64,000 nt of DNA. Source: Lewinellaceae bacterium (GTDB taxonomy: Bacteria > Bacteroidota > Bacteroidia > Chitinophagales > Saprospiraceae). The first letter of the stretch is position 1. Each line of letters opens with the position of its first letter. A model generated the notes under the pieces. The model was not told where the DNA came from. It worked only from the letters and a program-made list of their open reading frames with translations, and did not search any database. Of the stretch, positions 36,201 to 44,835 are shown in pieces. The position numbers were made by a program, and so were the translations under genes. Location of the stretch: positions 372,001-436,000 of the forward strand of contig JADJRC010000002.1 in assembly GCA_016712415.1 (NCBI GenBank), written 5' to 3'.

Positions 36201-36407
36201 GTGCATGGCGTACCAGAGTTCGGCGGCGGCGGCGAGTTCCTTGAGTTTTTCCGGATTGTCCAGGTATTCGTATATTTCAAAGTGATCCGTTTGGGAAACC
36301 TTGAAATCCTGTTTTTGGTAACGGGGTTTGTTGCGTCCGAAATACTGCGCCTGGAGGGCGCCGGCGCTGAAAAGGAAAAGCAGGGAAAGAAACAAAAAGC
36401 GTTTCAT
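33222..36407 (-). CDS. Peptidase-MA-like / TolB propeller / outer-membrane barrel fusion
   Basis: A 1061-aa exported protein (signal peptide MKRFLFLSLLFLFSAGALQAQ). Three parts are visible. A gluzincin-like domain has HELVHAFQYD (His134, Glu135, His138) followed by WMIEGLAEYLS. A WD40-like/PD40 propeller (about 310-610) has repeats such as PAWSPDGKTIVV and PTWSADGKYLAY. A C-terminal beta-rich region (about 660-1061) is consistent with a BamA-like surface-antigen barrel ending FNFVPGW. Proteins of this make-up in Bacteroidota are labelled 'biopolymer transporter Tol'. I infer an outer-membrane protein with periplasmic domains; protease activity is possible but untested. Confidence 0.82.
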   Translation of the reverse strand: MKRFLFLSLLFLFSAGALQAQYFGRNKPRYQKQDFKVSQTDHFEIYEYLDNPEKLKELAAAAELWYAMHQAVLRDTFKEKNPLLIYSDHAGFQQTNAIQGSVSVGTGGVTEGLRNRVVFPVAMTNQQTHHVLGHELVHAFQYDMVLNGDSTSMRNLANLPLWMIEGLAEYLSIGRIDAHTALWMRDAVLHNDLPTLDDLNGYKYFPYRWGQSFWAYVTGVYGDEIIRDYFMNTAKYGIDIATKVTLFTTTDSLSVNWHSALRNHYGRWVGLDSDAIAILNAADQDKKSKDKREARDKLMKRLSKKEDLPGRRLFDDGDAGRMTICPVLSPNGKYVIFLSEKNLFTTDLFLAEAKSGKVLKKVSSTASDGHIDQFNFIESAGTWSPNDKQFAFDVYEEGQSVLVIQDVFKGKKSKKIRIPGVPAFSNPAWSPDGKTIVVSGLVNGQTDLYAYDLKTKKVRRLTNDKASEILPTWSADGKYLAYSTDQISLERGRSNGALTMNLAVMDVETGQVDQLDFFPGADNMNPQFDKAGNIFFLSNRDGFRNMYRYDVASKKIDQLTKLTTGITGITPYAPAITVAEDRDRVLYTYYSGGSYKIYQAQLRDFQPEEVSPTAVDMVPASLPPFAPGKRDVVNTNLRLMDNNNKTVEAATEAKPVKYKAKFSLDYIGGSAGVGVATGNSSFGTATGLAGGIDMLFGDVLGNNQIYAGVALNGEITDAAGQFSYINQKHRINWGVNLSHIPFRSGQYFQDPDLEPKTETTLDGQQYFGYQDNIIIQRLFQERVGVFAYYPLSVTKRFEVGTAYELYHQRVDRYVNYVDATGFVLGQGRERLESPGSNHLANVNAAFVGDNSYFGFTAPLQGWRYRIGVEQFFGAYTFRTLLLDGRRYIYLKPITLAARGLAYGRFGGNQNNTNEVYPLFAGESYFVRGYTSDVLYRDAPELIDQMAGSKLGIANFEIRLPFTGPRQLSLINTNGFLVTDLNLFFDAGIGFFTKNDLKKNPVDEDPLDGRDPIQHKPLFSAGISLRINLFGVLVLEPYYALPLSVSKEKRSWTFGFNFVPGW

Positions 36408-36724
36408 GGCTATATGATTTTTGCTATATGGGAAGGGACACGGACAAGTGGTTGTACGGTTCCGAAGGCTTTAAAGTTTGGCTAACACTTAACAGGCCAT
36501 TTTAACACTTGTTTACGTAAAAAATTTTTGTTTTGGATGTTATTGTGGCGTTAAAGGTGCGAAAACGCAGCAAGGGACAACGGCGTCGCTTCCTTCTTTA
36601 TCTTCAGACAGCTGTAAAACCGGGAATGGTTTGCTATGTTTGTCTCCGGATACCCCTTTTGGGATACACTTGATTTACCTGGCCTGATTTAACGCACAAA
36701 AGCCTGTTTATTTTCGCTGTATTT
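36408..36724. other. Divergent spacer between the fusion gene and A1
   Basis: 317 nt without a credible frame. It contains the A1 -7 box at 36635 and a T/A-rich stretch (about 36515-36540). No clear promoter for the minus-strand gene was seen. Confidence 0.5.
36635..36642 (+). promoter_or_regulatory. -7 box upstream of A1
   Basis: TATGTTTG matches TAnnTTTG, 83 nt before ATG 36725. Confidence 0.45.
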
Positions 36725-38122
36725 ATGACCCACAAACTTGGTGAAATCTTGTCCGCAAAACACATTCTCTCCAATATGCTGTTTTCAATCTTATGCAGTG
36801 CCTGTTCCTTTCTTCAGGCACAGCTACCTCTGACGAATTGGAGCGTTCATGGACGGATATTGAACGAAACGGGCAAGCCTGTTGTGAAAGCAACCGTCCG
36901 CTTTGTTCCGGACCCTTTGTTTTTGCCAGAAACGGCAATCAGGGATGGAACAGCACATGCAAAAACCAGCGCCACCGGCGCCTACGGCTTCTGCCCCTGC
37001 CCCGAATGCGACTACTTCGTCGTCACGCCGGAATTGGACGAAAACCCGCTCAACGGCGTGTCAACTTTCGACCTGGTGCTGATATCGAAGCATATTCTGG
37101 CCCTTCAAGCGCTGGATAGCCCGTATAAGATTATTGCAGCGGATGCAGATAAAGGCAGTTCTGTTACCGTATTTGACATCGTCGAAATACGAAAATTGAT
37201 TCTGGGAATTTATTCTGAGTTTCCAAACAACACTTCCTGGCGTTTTATCGACGCCGATCATGTCTTCTCCAGTCCCAACAACCCATTTGCGAGTGCTTTT
37301 CCTGAAAAAGTGTCGGTCGATATGAGCGCCGCCGCGGCCTACGAAGCCAACTTCGTAGCCGTCAAGGTCGGCGACGTGAACAATACGGCCATAACCAACA
37401 ACCGCCCGGCCGAGCGACCCCTGGCGCCCCTGTCCTGGTCCGTCGCACCGGCCAAGGCAGGCGACGCCATCACCGTGCCGGTGACCTACGCCGGCGCCGA
37501 CACCCTCGAAGCCATCCAGTTGGGCCTGCGCTTCGACCCGGCGCGCCTGCAATTGCTCAGCACCTCGCAGGGCGGGTTGCCCGGCTATACCTCCGGCAAT
37601 TTCGGCCTCGGCAACGCCGCTTCAGGCGAGATCCGCAGCCTCTGGCTGCCCTCCGACTTCAGCGATCCCGAACAACGCATCGCACCGGGTACCGTGCTGT
37701 TTTACCTCACCTTCAAGGTGCTGTCGCCGCTGGCGGGTAGCGCCCTGCCGCTCGAACTCGACGAGCAGGTGCTGTCCTGCTCCGCCTGGCGCGCCGACGG
37801 GCAGGAATACGCCCTGACGCACACGGCGGAAAGCCTTTCCCGCGATGAAAATGTTGTCTCAGGCCCGTTGCGGGCTTCCGTGCACCCCAATCCCGGCTCC
37901 GGCGACCTGCATTTCAGCGTCGAATCGGACAAAGCCGCCAGGGCGCGCCTGTCGCTGTTCGGCCCCTACGGCGCCCGGGTGCTCGTCCGCGAAGTCGACC
38001 TGCAAAAAGGTATGCAGGAATTCTCCCTTTCCGAAGCGGCGCAACTGCCCGCCGGCGTGTACCTGTGGAAAGTACACACCAAAAGCGGCGAACGCGTGCA
38101 GGGGCACTGGGTAAAGCAGTGA
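36725..38122 (+). CDS. A1: T9SS surface protein with dockerin-like and cohesin-like domains
   Basis: A 465-aa secreted protein. A hydrophobic signal (MLFSILCSACSFLQAQ) begins at an internal ATG, 36776, which may be the true start. A short carboxypeptidase-regulatory-like segment has the GFCPCPECDYF motif. The dockerin type I-like pair follows (STFDLVLISKHIL and TVFDIVEIRKLIL, about 118-175), then a cohesin-like domain (about 235-370, AGDAITVPVTYAGADTLEAI), then a type A sorting domain (VHPNPGSGDLHF...GVYLWKVHT). It should be exported by the type IX system to the cell surface. Its C-terminal 800 bp is nearly identical to A2 (43858-44660). Confidence 0.88.
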   Translation: MTHKLGEILSAKHILSNMLFSILCSACSFLQAQLPLTNWSVHGRILNETGKPVVKATVRFVPDPLFLPETAIRDGTAHAKTSATGAYGFCPCPECDYFVVTPELDENPLNGVSTFDLVLISKHILALQALDSPYKIIAADADKGSSVTVFDIVEIRKLILGIYSEFPNNTSWRFIDADHVFSSPNNPFASAFPEKVSVDMSAAAAYEANFVAVKVGDVNNTAITNNRPAERPLAPLSWSVAPAKAGDAITVPVTYAGADTLEAIQLGLRFDPARLQLLSTSQGGLPGYTSGNFGLGNAASGEIRSLWLPSDFSDPEQRIAPGTVLFYLTFKVLSPLAGSALPLELDEQVLSCSAWRADGQEYALTHTAESLSRDENVVSGPLRASVHPNPGSGDLHFSVESDKAARARLSLFGPYGARVLVREVDLQKGMQEFSLSEAAQLPAGVYLWKVHTKSGERVQGHWVKQ

Positions 38123-38147
38123 GGTATAACGTTTGAATCATCCGGCC

Positions 38148-38282
38148 GACCCCACCCCCCGACCTCTCCCCCGATGGGAGGGGAGCGCGTTGCACCTGGC
38201 TTCGGTTATATGCAAAACAGAGAGCAACGCGGTGTAATCTACGGCTCCCCTCCCATCGGGGGAGGGGTCGGGGGTGGGGTTG
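38148..38282. repeat. GC-rich inverted repeat with G-quadruplex motif before B1
   Basis: The left arm (about 38148-38184) and right arm (38246-38280) are complementary over about 35 nt with one C-run difference and one mismatch, separated by about 60 nt. The right arm contains four G-runs (5, 4, 5, 4) with 1-2 nt loops at 38258-38279, a canonical G-quadruplex motif ending 20 nt before the B1 ATG. The same element precedes B2. Confidence 0.9.
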
Positions 38283-38299
38283 ACCATAAATCCCGTATC

Positions 38300-41293
38300 A
38301 TGAAAAATCTCCTACCTGTCATCATAGCCGTACTCGCGACGGCCCATACCGCAACCGCTCAAAACCGGTTTTATGTCAACATCGCCGCCACGGGCGCCAA
38401 CAACGGCGCCTCGTGGGCCGACGCTTTCACCGACCTGCAATCCGCACTCGCCCAGGTCCAGGCCGGCGACGAGGTGTGGGTGGCCGAAGGCGTGTACCGG
38501 CCCACAGCGGGTAATGACCGGACGCTGTCGTTCGAGCAAGCCAGCGGGGTGGCGTTGTACGGTGGTTTTGCGGGTATGGAAAGCGCCCTGTCGGAGCGCG
38601 ACTGGGCGCTGCACCTCACGGTGCTCAGCGGCGACATCGGCGTAGCGGGCGACAGCAGCGACAACGCGTACACGGTGCTGTACCTCGAAGAGCCGGATAC
38701 CAACACGGTGGTGGACGGCTTCACGGTGCGCGACGGCAACGCCGACTACAGCGGCCAGGCTCCCTCGCGCGACCGGCGCAGGTGCGGCGGGGGCATGTAC
38801 GTGATGGGGGAGAATTGGGAGGCGTACCCCGAGATCAGGAATTGCAGTTTCGTGCACAACACGGCGCGGGGCTTTGGCGGCGGGGTGCTGGTAAACGGCG
38901 CGGGCGACGGCTCGGCGGGGCCGTATTTCGTCAACTGCCGCTTCGAGGACAACCGCTCGGTGTCGTCGAGCGGCGGCGGGCTGGCGCGGTTAGGCGGCAG
39001 TTGGCTGGAGCGGGAGCGCGACCTCGACGGCTGCGTATTCCTGCGCAACCAGGCGGGGTTCCAGGGCGGCGGGTTTTATTATTCGGATTCGGAGCGGACA
39101 GACACCCTCAACATCGTTGACTGTGATTTCATTGAAAACAAAGCGCAGGACTGGGGAGGAGGGGCCGAACTTCAGGTAGGCCGCGAAAATTCGGGCAGTA
39201 TAGTGATTACCGGTTGCAGATTTGTTAAAAATATGGCAAAAGATGGAGGAGCACTTAAACTTTTTCCTCCAACCTTTTTAAGCATCAGTTTCATTGATAT
39301 GAATAATTGCAAGTTCATTGAAAATGAGTATAACAATGTTCAACCATCAAATCTGCAATGGGCAATTTCAATTGAATTAATAAATGAATTTGCAGGTAAA
39401 TGTTTGTTCAAAAATTGCAAAATACTGGATAATAATGGTTGGAACGCTATGATGGGAATAGCTTGGGAAATAGATGCTTATTATATCGACAACATATTAG
39501 TCGGGGGTGGGACAAATTCAGCATTAAATATTTCTAGAGGAAGCTACTTTTATTTAAGTAATTCAATTTTCACCGAAATTAATGCTCCTGACTGTTTAAA
39601 AGTGTCCGCCTTAAAGAAAAAAATATCCTGTGTGAACTGCCTTTTTTCGAAGAATCACCTATCAAACGGATATGTAATCAATGAATCAAACACCGACACA
39701 TTATCATTACTAAACTGTGCATTTGTTGATAACGAGATTAATCAATCGGCCACTTCTTCTACATTCGATCTGACCATGCAGGCGTTCAACTGCGTCTTTT
39801 CCGACATCGGCGACTACAAAAAGTTTTTCTACACCCTCAAACCCAGCCTGATCTCCCACTGCTATTTCGACAGCCTCGACTGCTCCCAGTTGTTTCCCAA
39901 CGTCACCTGCGGCCCCGGTCTGATCATCGGCGGCGACCCGATGTTTGTCGCGCCCGACAGCGGCGACTACCGCCTGCAGCCCTGCTCGCCCCTGCTCAAT
40001 GCCGGCAACAATGACTTCCTTTCTCCCGACGATACCACCGACCTGGCCGGCGCAGCCCGCGTCCAGCGCGGCATGGTCGACATCGGCCCCTATGAAACGC
40101 CCGCGCCGGGTTTAGCCGCCGACCCTGTGGCGGAGCCTTCCTGTCCCGGCGGCCAGGCCGGTATAGTGACTTTTTCCGTCAGCGACGGCTGCCCGCCCTT
40201 CAGCTATGCCTGGACTTCCGGCAGCAGCACGGGCAGCGGTATTTCCGGCCTGGCCGCCGGCGCCTATACCTTCACCATTACCGACGCCACAGGCGCAGCC
40301 TTCACCGCCAGCGTGACGGTACCGGAAGGCGACGCGCCCGACATCGTCGCCGTGCAGCAGCCTGTCATTTGCGGCGACACGCTGGGGGGCAGCGCCACGG
40401 CGGGCGTCGCAGGCGGCATGCCGCCCTACGCCTGGCACTGGCAGGGCGGCAGCACCGACAGCCTGCTCAGCGGTCTCGCCGCGGGCGCTTACCCCGTCAC
40501 CGTCACCGACGCGCGCGGCTGCGTGGCCACCGGCACGGTGCAGGTAACCCGCGAAGGCAACCTCGACGTGTCGATCCAGATCACCGAAATATCCTGCTTC
40601 GGCGCTGCCGACGGCGCGTTCACCGTGCTGCCGGAAAACGGCAAGGCGCCGTACGCCTGGAATTGGGAAAACGGCAGCACTGGCCCCGACCTCGGCCCGC
40701 TCGGCCCGGGCAACTACCTCGGCACGGTGACCGACGCCCTGGGCTGCTCCATCGCGCTGGTGCTGCCGCTGGACGAACCGGATTCGCTGCAATTCACTGC
40801 CACGGTGCACAATGCCTCGGGGCCGCAGGCGTCGGACGGCAGCATTATAGTTGCCCCGGTCAGCGGCGGCACGATGCCTTACTATTTTCAATGGGACAAT
40901 GGTGGCATGAACGATACGCTTGGCGCATTGCTGCCGGGCCTGTACACCCTGACCCTGAGCGACGAACGGGGTTGCAGCGCCACAGGCAGTTTCGAGGTAT
41001 CGTGGTCTTCCGGTACATCAGAAGCGGGAAGCAGGGCGCACCTGCTCCTCTTTCCCAACCCCGCCGGCGCGACGGCGGCGATCCAGGGCGAACTTCGGGA
41101 CGGGCGTATTCCGGCGAGCCTGAAGATATTCGACGCAAGCGGCAAGGAAGTTCGTGCAGTGGCGATGCCCGGCAATACCGGTGTTTTTTACCGGCAGTTT
41201 ACATTAGAGGGTATGGCAGCAGGGACGTATCTGCTGCGTTTGTGCGATGCGGAAGGGCGTGTGTTGGGGGAAGGAAAACTGGTGAAGCGGTAG
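38300..41293 (+). CDS. B1: beta-helix/SprB-repeat T9SS surface protein
   Basis: A 997-aa secreted protein. Signal peptide MKNLLPVIIAVLATAHTATA; a right-handed beta-helix/polymorphic outer-membrane-type domain (about 25-610) with repeated GGG and NC.F motifs; then four SprB-type repeats (about 640-930: FSYAWTSGSSTGSG, YAWHWQGGSTDSLL, YAWNWENGSTGPDL, YYFQWDNGGMNDTL). A type A sorting domain (LLFPNPAGATAAIQ...GTYLLRLCD) ends the protein. ATG 38300 is chosen for the signal peptide. The central part (about 39135-39760) is clearly more AT-rich than either end and differs from B2, while both ends are almost identical to B2. Confidence 0.9.
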   Translation: MKNLLPVIIAVLATAHTATAQNRFYVNIAATGANNGASWADAFTDLQSALAQVQAGDEVWVAEGVYRPTAGNDRTLSFEQASGVALYGGFAGMESALSERDWALHLTVLSGDIGVAGDSSDNAYTVLYLEEPDTNTVVDGFTVRDGNADYSGQAPSRDRRRCGGGMYVMGENWEAYPEIRNCSFVHNTARGFGGGVLVNGAGDGSAGPYFVNCRFEDNRSVSSSGGGLARLGGSWLERERDLDGCVFLRNQAGFQGGGFYYSDSERTDTLNIVDCDFIENKAQDWGGGAELQVGRENSGSIVITGCRFVKNMAKDGGALKLFPPTFLSISFIDMNNCKFIENEYNNVQPSNLQWAISIELINEFAGKCLFKNCKILDNNGWNAMMGIAWEIDAYYIDNILVGGGTNSALNISRGSYFYLSNSIFTEINAPDCLKVSALKKKISCVNCLFSKNHLSNGYVINESNTDTLSLLNCAFVDNEINQSATSSTFDLTMQAFNCVFSDIGDYKKFFYTLKPSLISHCYFDSLDCSQLFPNVTCGPGLIIGGDPMFVAPDSGDYRLQPCSPLLNAGNNDFLSPDDTTDLAGAARVQRGMVDIGPYETPAPGLAADPVAEPSCPGGQAGIVTFSVSDGCPPFSYAWTSGSSTGSGISGLAAGAYTFTITDATGAAFTASVTVPEGDAPDIVAVQQPVICGDTLGGSATAGVAGGMPPYAWHWQGGSTDSLLSGLAAGAYPVTVTDARGCVATGTVQVTREGNLDVSIQITEISCFGAADGAFTVLPENGKAPYAWNWENGSTGPDLGPLGPGNYLGTVTDALGCSIALVLPLDEPDSLQFTATVHNASGPQASDGSIIVAPVSGGTMPYYFQWDNGGMNDTLGALLPGLYTLTLSDERGCSATGSFEVSWSSGTSEAGSRAHLLLFPNPAGATAAIQGELRDGRIPASLKIFDASGKEVRAVAMPGNTGVFYRQFTLEGMAAGTYLLRLCDAEGRVLGEGKLVKR

Positions 41294-41660
41294 AACATTA
41301 AGCAACGATGAAGGAATAATATTTCGGTAGACTAGTCGAAAGGGACTGTTTGTCAGCATAAAATTCGTTTTTAGGCCGAAGGCGCTTCCCTCACAGGTCG
41401 AACTTTCCCCGTGATATTCTGACGGTTGAAATACTGATTAGGGATGGTTATATTTGCTCCCGGTTCAACACACAAAAATTTTTTTTTCGACCTAATCCCG
41501 CACGTCCTGTGCCCTGCGCTTTCCTGCGCCCGTATTTATGGCGTAATCCTGTACCCGGCGTTTGGCCGGTAGTTTTTCATTTTGCTCCGTACTGTGCTAT
41601 TTATCCGTTCCGTCGTGTAGGCGGGTTAATCTATTTATCTCACTATAAACTGATTACGTT
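41294..41660 (+). other. Spacer and long leader before A2
   Basis: A 367-nt gap between B1 and A2. No frame was seen. It has the A2 promoter at 41426-41456, a TTTTTTTTT run at about 41479-41487, and about 200 nt of leader before ATG 41661, with short GC-rich inverted segments but no known riboswitch that I recognise. Confidence 0.55.
41426..41456 (+). promoter_or_regulatory. Promoter of A2
   Basis: -33-like TTG at 41426-41428, 20-nt spacing, -7 box TATATTTG at 41449-41456. The predicted start is about 41463, leaving a leader of about 200 nt. Confidence 0.6.
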
Positions 41661-44660
41661 ATGAAAAATCAGATTCCATTTGCCCGCTCCCGTACTATGG
41701 GAGCCTTTTTTCGTCGCTTGTCTCATCTTGTGTGGATGGCTGCGGTTTTGTTTCTCGCCCCCCCCCCCCCGAGTTTAGGGCAATCGGGTTGTGTACCTAT
41801 TGATTGCAACAGCACCAGTTTTGAGCCGTCGCAATTCAAGGTGCAGGTATATCCCGACCCTGACCATTCCAACGTAACAACTGGTTGCGCCTCGACTTCC
41901 GCCTGCGGCGGTGGCGATGAATTCCGGCAACTTTTTTTCAAAGTTAGACTACTGTATTCCACCAACGACATGAACGATGCCCTGACATTTGATCTCGACT
42001 ATCAAAAACTTGAGATATTGCTCGAACTAAAAGTAACGAATGCCCTGGCGGGCAATGGTTTTTCTTCTATCGATTCCAAAAATACTTTGGAATGTTATGA
42101 GGCAACGGCAACGGCAAACGGCTGGAGCAATACGGACAATTTTATTGCCACTGACCACGACGTTTATGTGCTTTTTGAAGACCAGGTCGCACAACAGTGC
42201 CCGGAAGACGTCATTTCATTTGCGCCACTTTCTTCGTGTCCCTTGACGTCTTATTTGTACTGCGCCGCTGCCGACCTGTTTACCGTGGTTGTTAACGCCT
42301 ATCCGGGCGAGGAGGTGGAGTTAACAGGCGCTGCAGGAATATACGAGGCGGAAGGAGAAAGTGCGTGTGATTTGAGTTTATCGGATGGAGACATCACAAC
42401 TGGATTGCCCGGTGTGCCCGTACCCGGCAGCATCAATAGCAAACTTGAAGTGCGGTTGCTCGATCCGGTGTCTGAAAGCAACGGCGGTTGCAGCATCGAT
42501 GTGGAGATCGCCAACAAAAATGATGTCAGCGTGGACGTGGACCATATAGAATTTGTTGTGAAAGTTGAATTGGATCAAAACAGCGAGCCGCTGGAAGTAA
42601 CGGGTGGATACAACCGGCCCGTTTTAACCGATGGAAACGATCGCTATATCCATTTTGTCGTGCCGGACACCTGGACCCTGGCAGCTGATGGCGGGACGCA
42701 TTACATCGGTACGATCACGATCAACCCGCCGCCTCTGGTCAATACCTATTGGGCTGCCACGGCCTCGTTGCCTTTCGACGACGAATCGCGGGTGGAATCG
42801 AGCGCGGGATGTACTACGATTCCGCTTTCCGACGATGAAGAAACGTGTGAGAATGCCGGAACGACAACCTGTACTGATCTTGACGCCGTTACCTTCACGG
42901 TGCGTGGCGCTGCGGCGGGTGTGAACGATTGCCTCACTAAAACAATCTATGCGGGGTTTGACAATTCAGATCCACCCATATCTCTTAATCTCAGATCGCT
43001 GGAATTCGATCTCAGGATAAGAACAAGTGGAGACATGGAAGTTACCGGCGTCAATTTTCCTTCATCATGGGGCAATGGCGCTTGTCCGGGCGGAAACACA
43101 TGCCTTTCCTCATGTTGGGATTGGGAGGTCGATCAGGCAGACCCCGGCATAATAATTTTCCATTATTGCATGGTGAACCTCTCCGGGCCCATGCAAATTG
43201 TACTCGACCCGGCGTCTTTTATAGAGATCATACTGGAAGGTGGCGGGTGTATCGAAGAAGTCGATATTACCCTGCTGCAATTGTTACGTTCGTCGGATAC
43301 CGAGATTTGCACTCCGCCTTTTACCCTCCCGCCTTACAGCGGCATTCCGGTATGCCCGCCGCAGATATACGGCACAATAGCGACGGAACTCGACGCGGGA
43401 CTCGAAGACGCTAACGTACACCTCGCGCTGGACAGCGGCCAGTCGTCCAACCAGCCCGGCACCTGTACCGTTTCCTGCGATGAGGAGGTACCTACAAGCG
43501 CCACCGGCGCCTACGGCTTCTGCCCCTGCCCCGAATGCGACTACTTCGTCGTCACGCCGGAATATGACGAAAATCCGCTCAATGGCGTGTCAACCTTTGA
43601 CTTGGTGCTGATATCGAAGCATATCCTGGGGCTTCAGGCGTTGGATAGCCCATATAAATTGATTGCCGCAAACGCTAGTAATAATACTACTTTTCCGCCG
43701 GTCACTACTCTTGACGTAATAGAGATTAGGAAACTCATTCTCGGCATTTATAGTGAATTCCCGAACAATACTTCCTGGCGATTTGTCGACGCCGGTCACG
43801 ACTTCCCTGACCCTGATGATCCTTTTAATCCTACACTCCCCGAAAATATCTCTATCGACATGAGCGCCGCTACGGCCCAGGAAGCCAACTTCGTAGCCGT
43901 TAAGATCGGCGACGTGAACAACACAGCCCTGACCAGCAACCGCCCTGCCCAGCGGCCCCCGGCGCCCCTGTCCTGGTCCGTTGCGCCGGCCAGGGCGGGC
44001 GACGCCATCACCGTGCCGGTGACGTATGCCGGCGCCGACACCCTTGAAGCCATCCAGTTGGGTCTGCACTTCGACCCGGCGCGCCTGCAACTGCTCAGCC
44101 CCTCGCAGGGCGGGTTGCCCGGCTACACCTCCGGCAATTTCGGCTTGGCCAAAGCCGGCGAAGGCGAGATCCGCAGCCTTTGGCTGCCCGCCGATTTCAG
44201 CGACCCCGAACAACGGATCGCGCCGGGTACCGTGCTGTTTTACCTCACTTTTAAGGTGCTGTCGCCGCTGGCCGGCGGCGCCCTGCCGCTCGAACTCGAC
44301 GAACAGGTGCTGACCTGCGCCGCCTGGCGCGCCGACGGGCAGGAATACGCCCTGACGCACACGGCGGAAAGCCTTTCCCGCAATGAAAACGTTGCCTCCG
44401 GCCCGTTGCGGGCTTCCGTGCATCCCAATCCCGGCACCGGCGACCTGCATTTCAGCGTGGAATCGGCCACGGCCGCCAAAGCGCGCATATCGCTGTACAG
44501 TCCCTACGGCGCCCGGGTACTCGTCCGCGAAGTCGACCTGCAAAAAGGCGCGCAGGAATGCTCCCTTCCCGAAGCGGCGCAACTGCCCGCCGGCGTGTAC
44601 CTGTGGAAAGTACACACCAAAAACGGCGAACGTGTGCAGGGACACTGGGTGAAGCAGTGA
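41661..44660 (+). CDS. A2: large T9SS surface protein, paralogue of A1
   Basis: A 999-aa secreted protein. The signal region (about 1-40, LVWMAAVLFLAPPPPSLGQ) contains a PPPP stretch encoded by a run of 13 C (41758-41770). Residues 41-600 are beta-rich, Cys-containing domains with no family I can name. From GFCPCPECDYF onward it matches A1: dockerin-like pair (STFDLVLISKHIL, TTLDVIEIRKLIL), cohesin-like domain (AGDAITVPVTYAGADTLEAI) and a type A sorting domain (VHPNPGTGDLHF...). The last 803 bp are nearly identical to A1 and a 68-bp block around GFCPCPECDYF is identical, while the segment between is diverged. Confidence 0.88.
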   Translation: MKNQIPFARSRTMGAFFRRLSHLVWMAAVLFLAPPPPSLGQSGCVPIDCNSTSFEPSQFKVQVYPDPDHSNVTTGCASTSACGGGDEFRQLFFKVRLLYSTNDMNDALTFDLDYQKLEILLELKVTNALAGNGFSSIDSKNTLECYEATATANGWSNTDNFIATDHDVYVLFEDQVAQQCPEDVISFAPLSSCPLTSYLYCAAADLFTVVVNAYPGEEVELTGAAGIYEAEGESACDLSLSDGDITTGLPGVPVPGSINSKLEVRLLDPVSESNGGCSIDVEIANKNDVSVDVDHIEFVVKVELDQNSEPLEVTGGYNRPVLTDGNDRYIHFVVPDTWTLAADGGTHYIGTITINPPPLVNTYWAATASLPFDDESRVESSAGCTTIPLSDDEETCENAGTTTCTDLDAVTFTVRGAAAGVNDCLTKTIYAGFDNSDPPISLNLRSLEFDLRIRTSGDMEVTGVNFPSSWGNGACPGGNTCLSSCWDWEVDQADPGIIIFHYCMVNLSGPMQIVLDPASFIEIILEGGGCIEEVDITLLQLLRSSDTEICTPPFTLPPYSGIPVCPPQIYGTIATELDAGLEDANVHLALDSGQSSNQPGTCTVSCDEEVPTSATGAYGFCPCPECDYFVVTPEYDENPLNGVSTFDLVLISKHILGLQALDSPYKLIAANASNNTTFPPVTTLDVIEIRKLILGIYSEFPNNTSWRFVDAGHDFPDPDDPFNPTLPENISIDMSAATAQEANFVAVKIGDVNNTALTSNRPAQRPPAPLSWSVAPARAGDAITVPVTYAGADTLEAIQLGLHFDPARLQLLSPSQGGLPGYTSGNFGLAKAGEGEIRSLWLPADFSDPEQRIAPGTVLFYLTFKVLSPLAGGALPLELDEQVLTCAAWRADGQEYALTHTAESLSRNENVASGPLRASVHPNPGTGDLHFSVESATAAKARISLYSPYGARVLVREVDLQKGAQECSLPEAAQLPAGVYLWKVHTKNGERVQGHWVKQ
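41758..41770 (+). repeat. Poly-C (13) tract in the A2 signal-peptide coding region
   Basis: Thirteen consecutive C encode PPPP in the signal peptide. Length changes would shift the frame 30-40 codons into the gene. Confidence 0.9.
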
Positions 44661-44681
44661 ATCAGTTGTTTGAATCATCCG

Positions 44682-44820
44682 GTCGACCCCACCCCCGACC
44701 CCTCCCCCGATGGGAGGGGGGACGCATTGCTCCACGATTTAGTTGGCCCCATTACAGGGGCAACGCGGTGTAATCTACGGCTCCCCTCCCATCGGGGGAG
44801 GGGTCGGGGGAGGGGTCGAC
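44682..44820. repeat. GC-rich inverted repeat with G-quadruplex motif before B2
   Basis: Arms at about 44682-44719 and 44782-44820, complementary with one base difference. Four G-runs (5, 4, 5, 4) at 44794-44815 end 20 nt before the B2 ATG. The stretch CAACGCGGTGTAATCTACGG and the right arm are the same as before B1. Confidence 0.9.
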
Positions 44821-44835
44821 CACAAATCCCGTATC

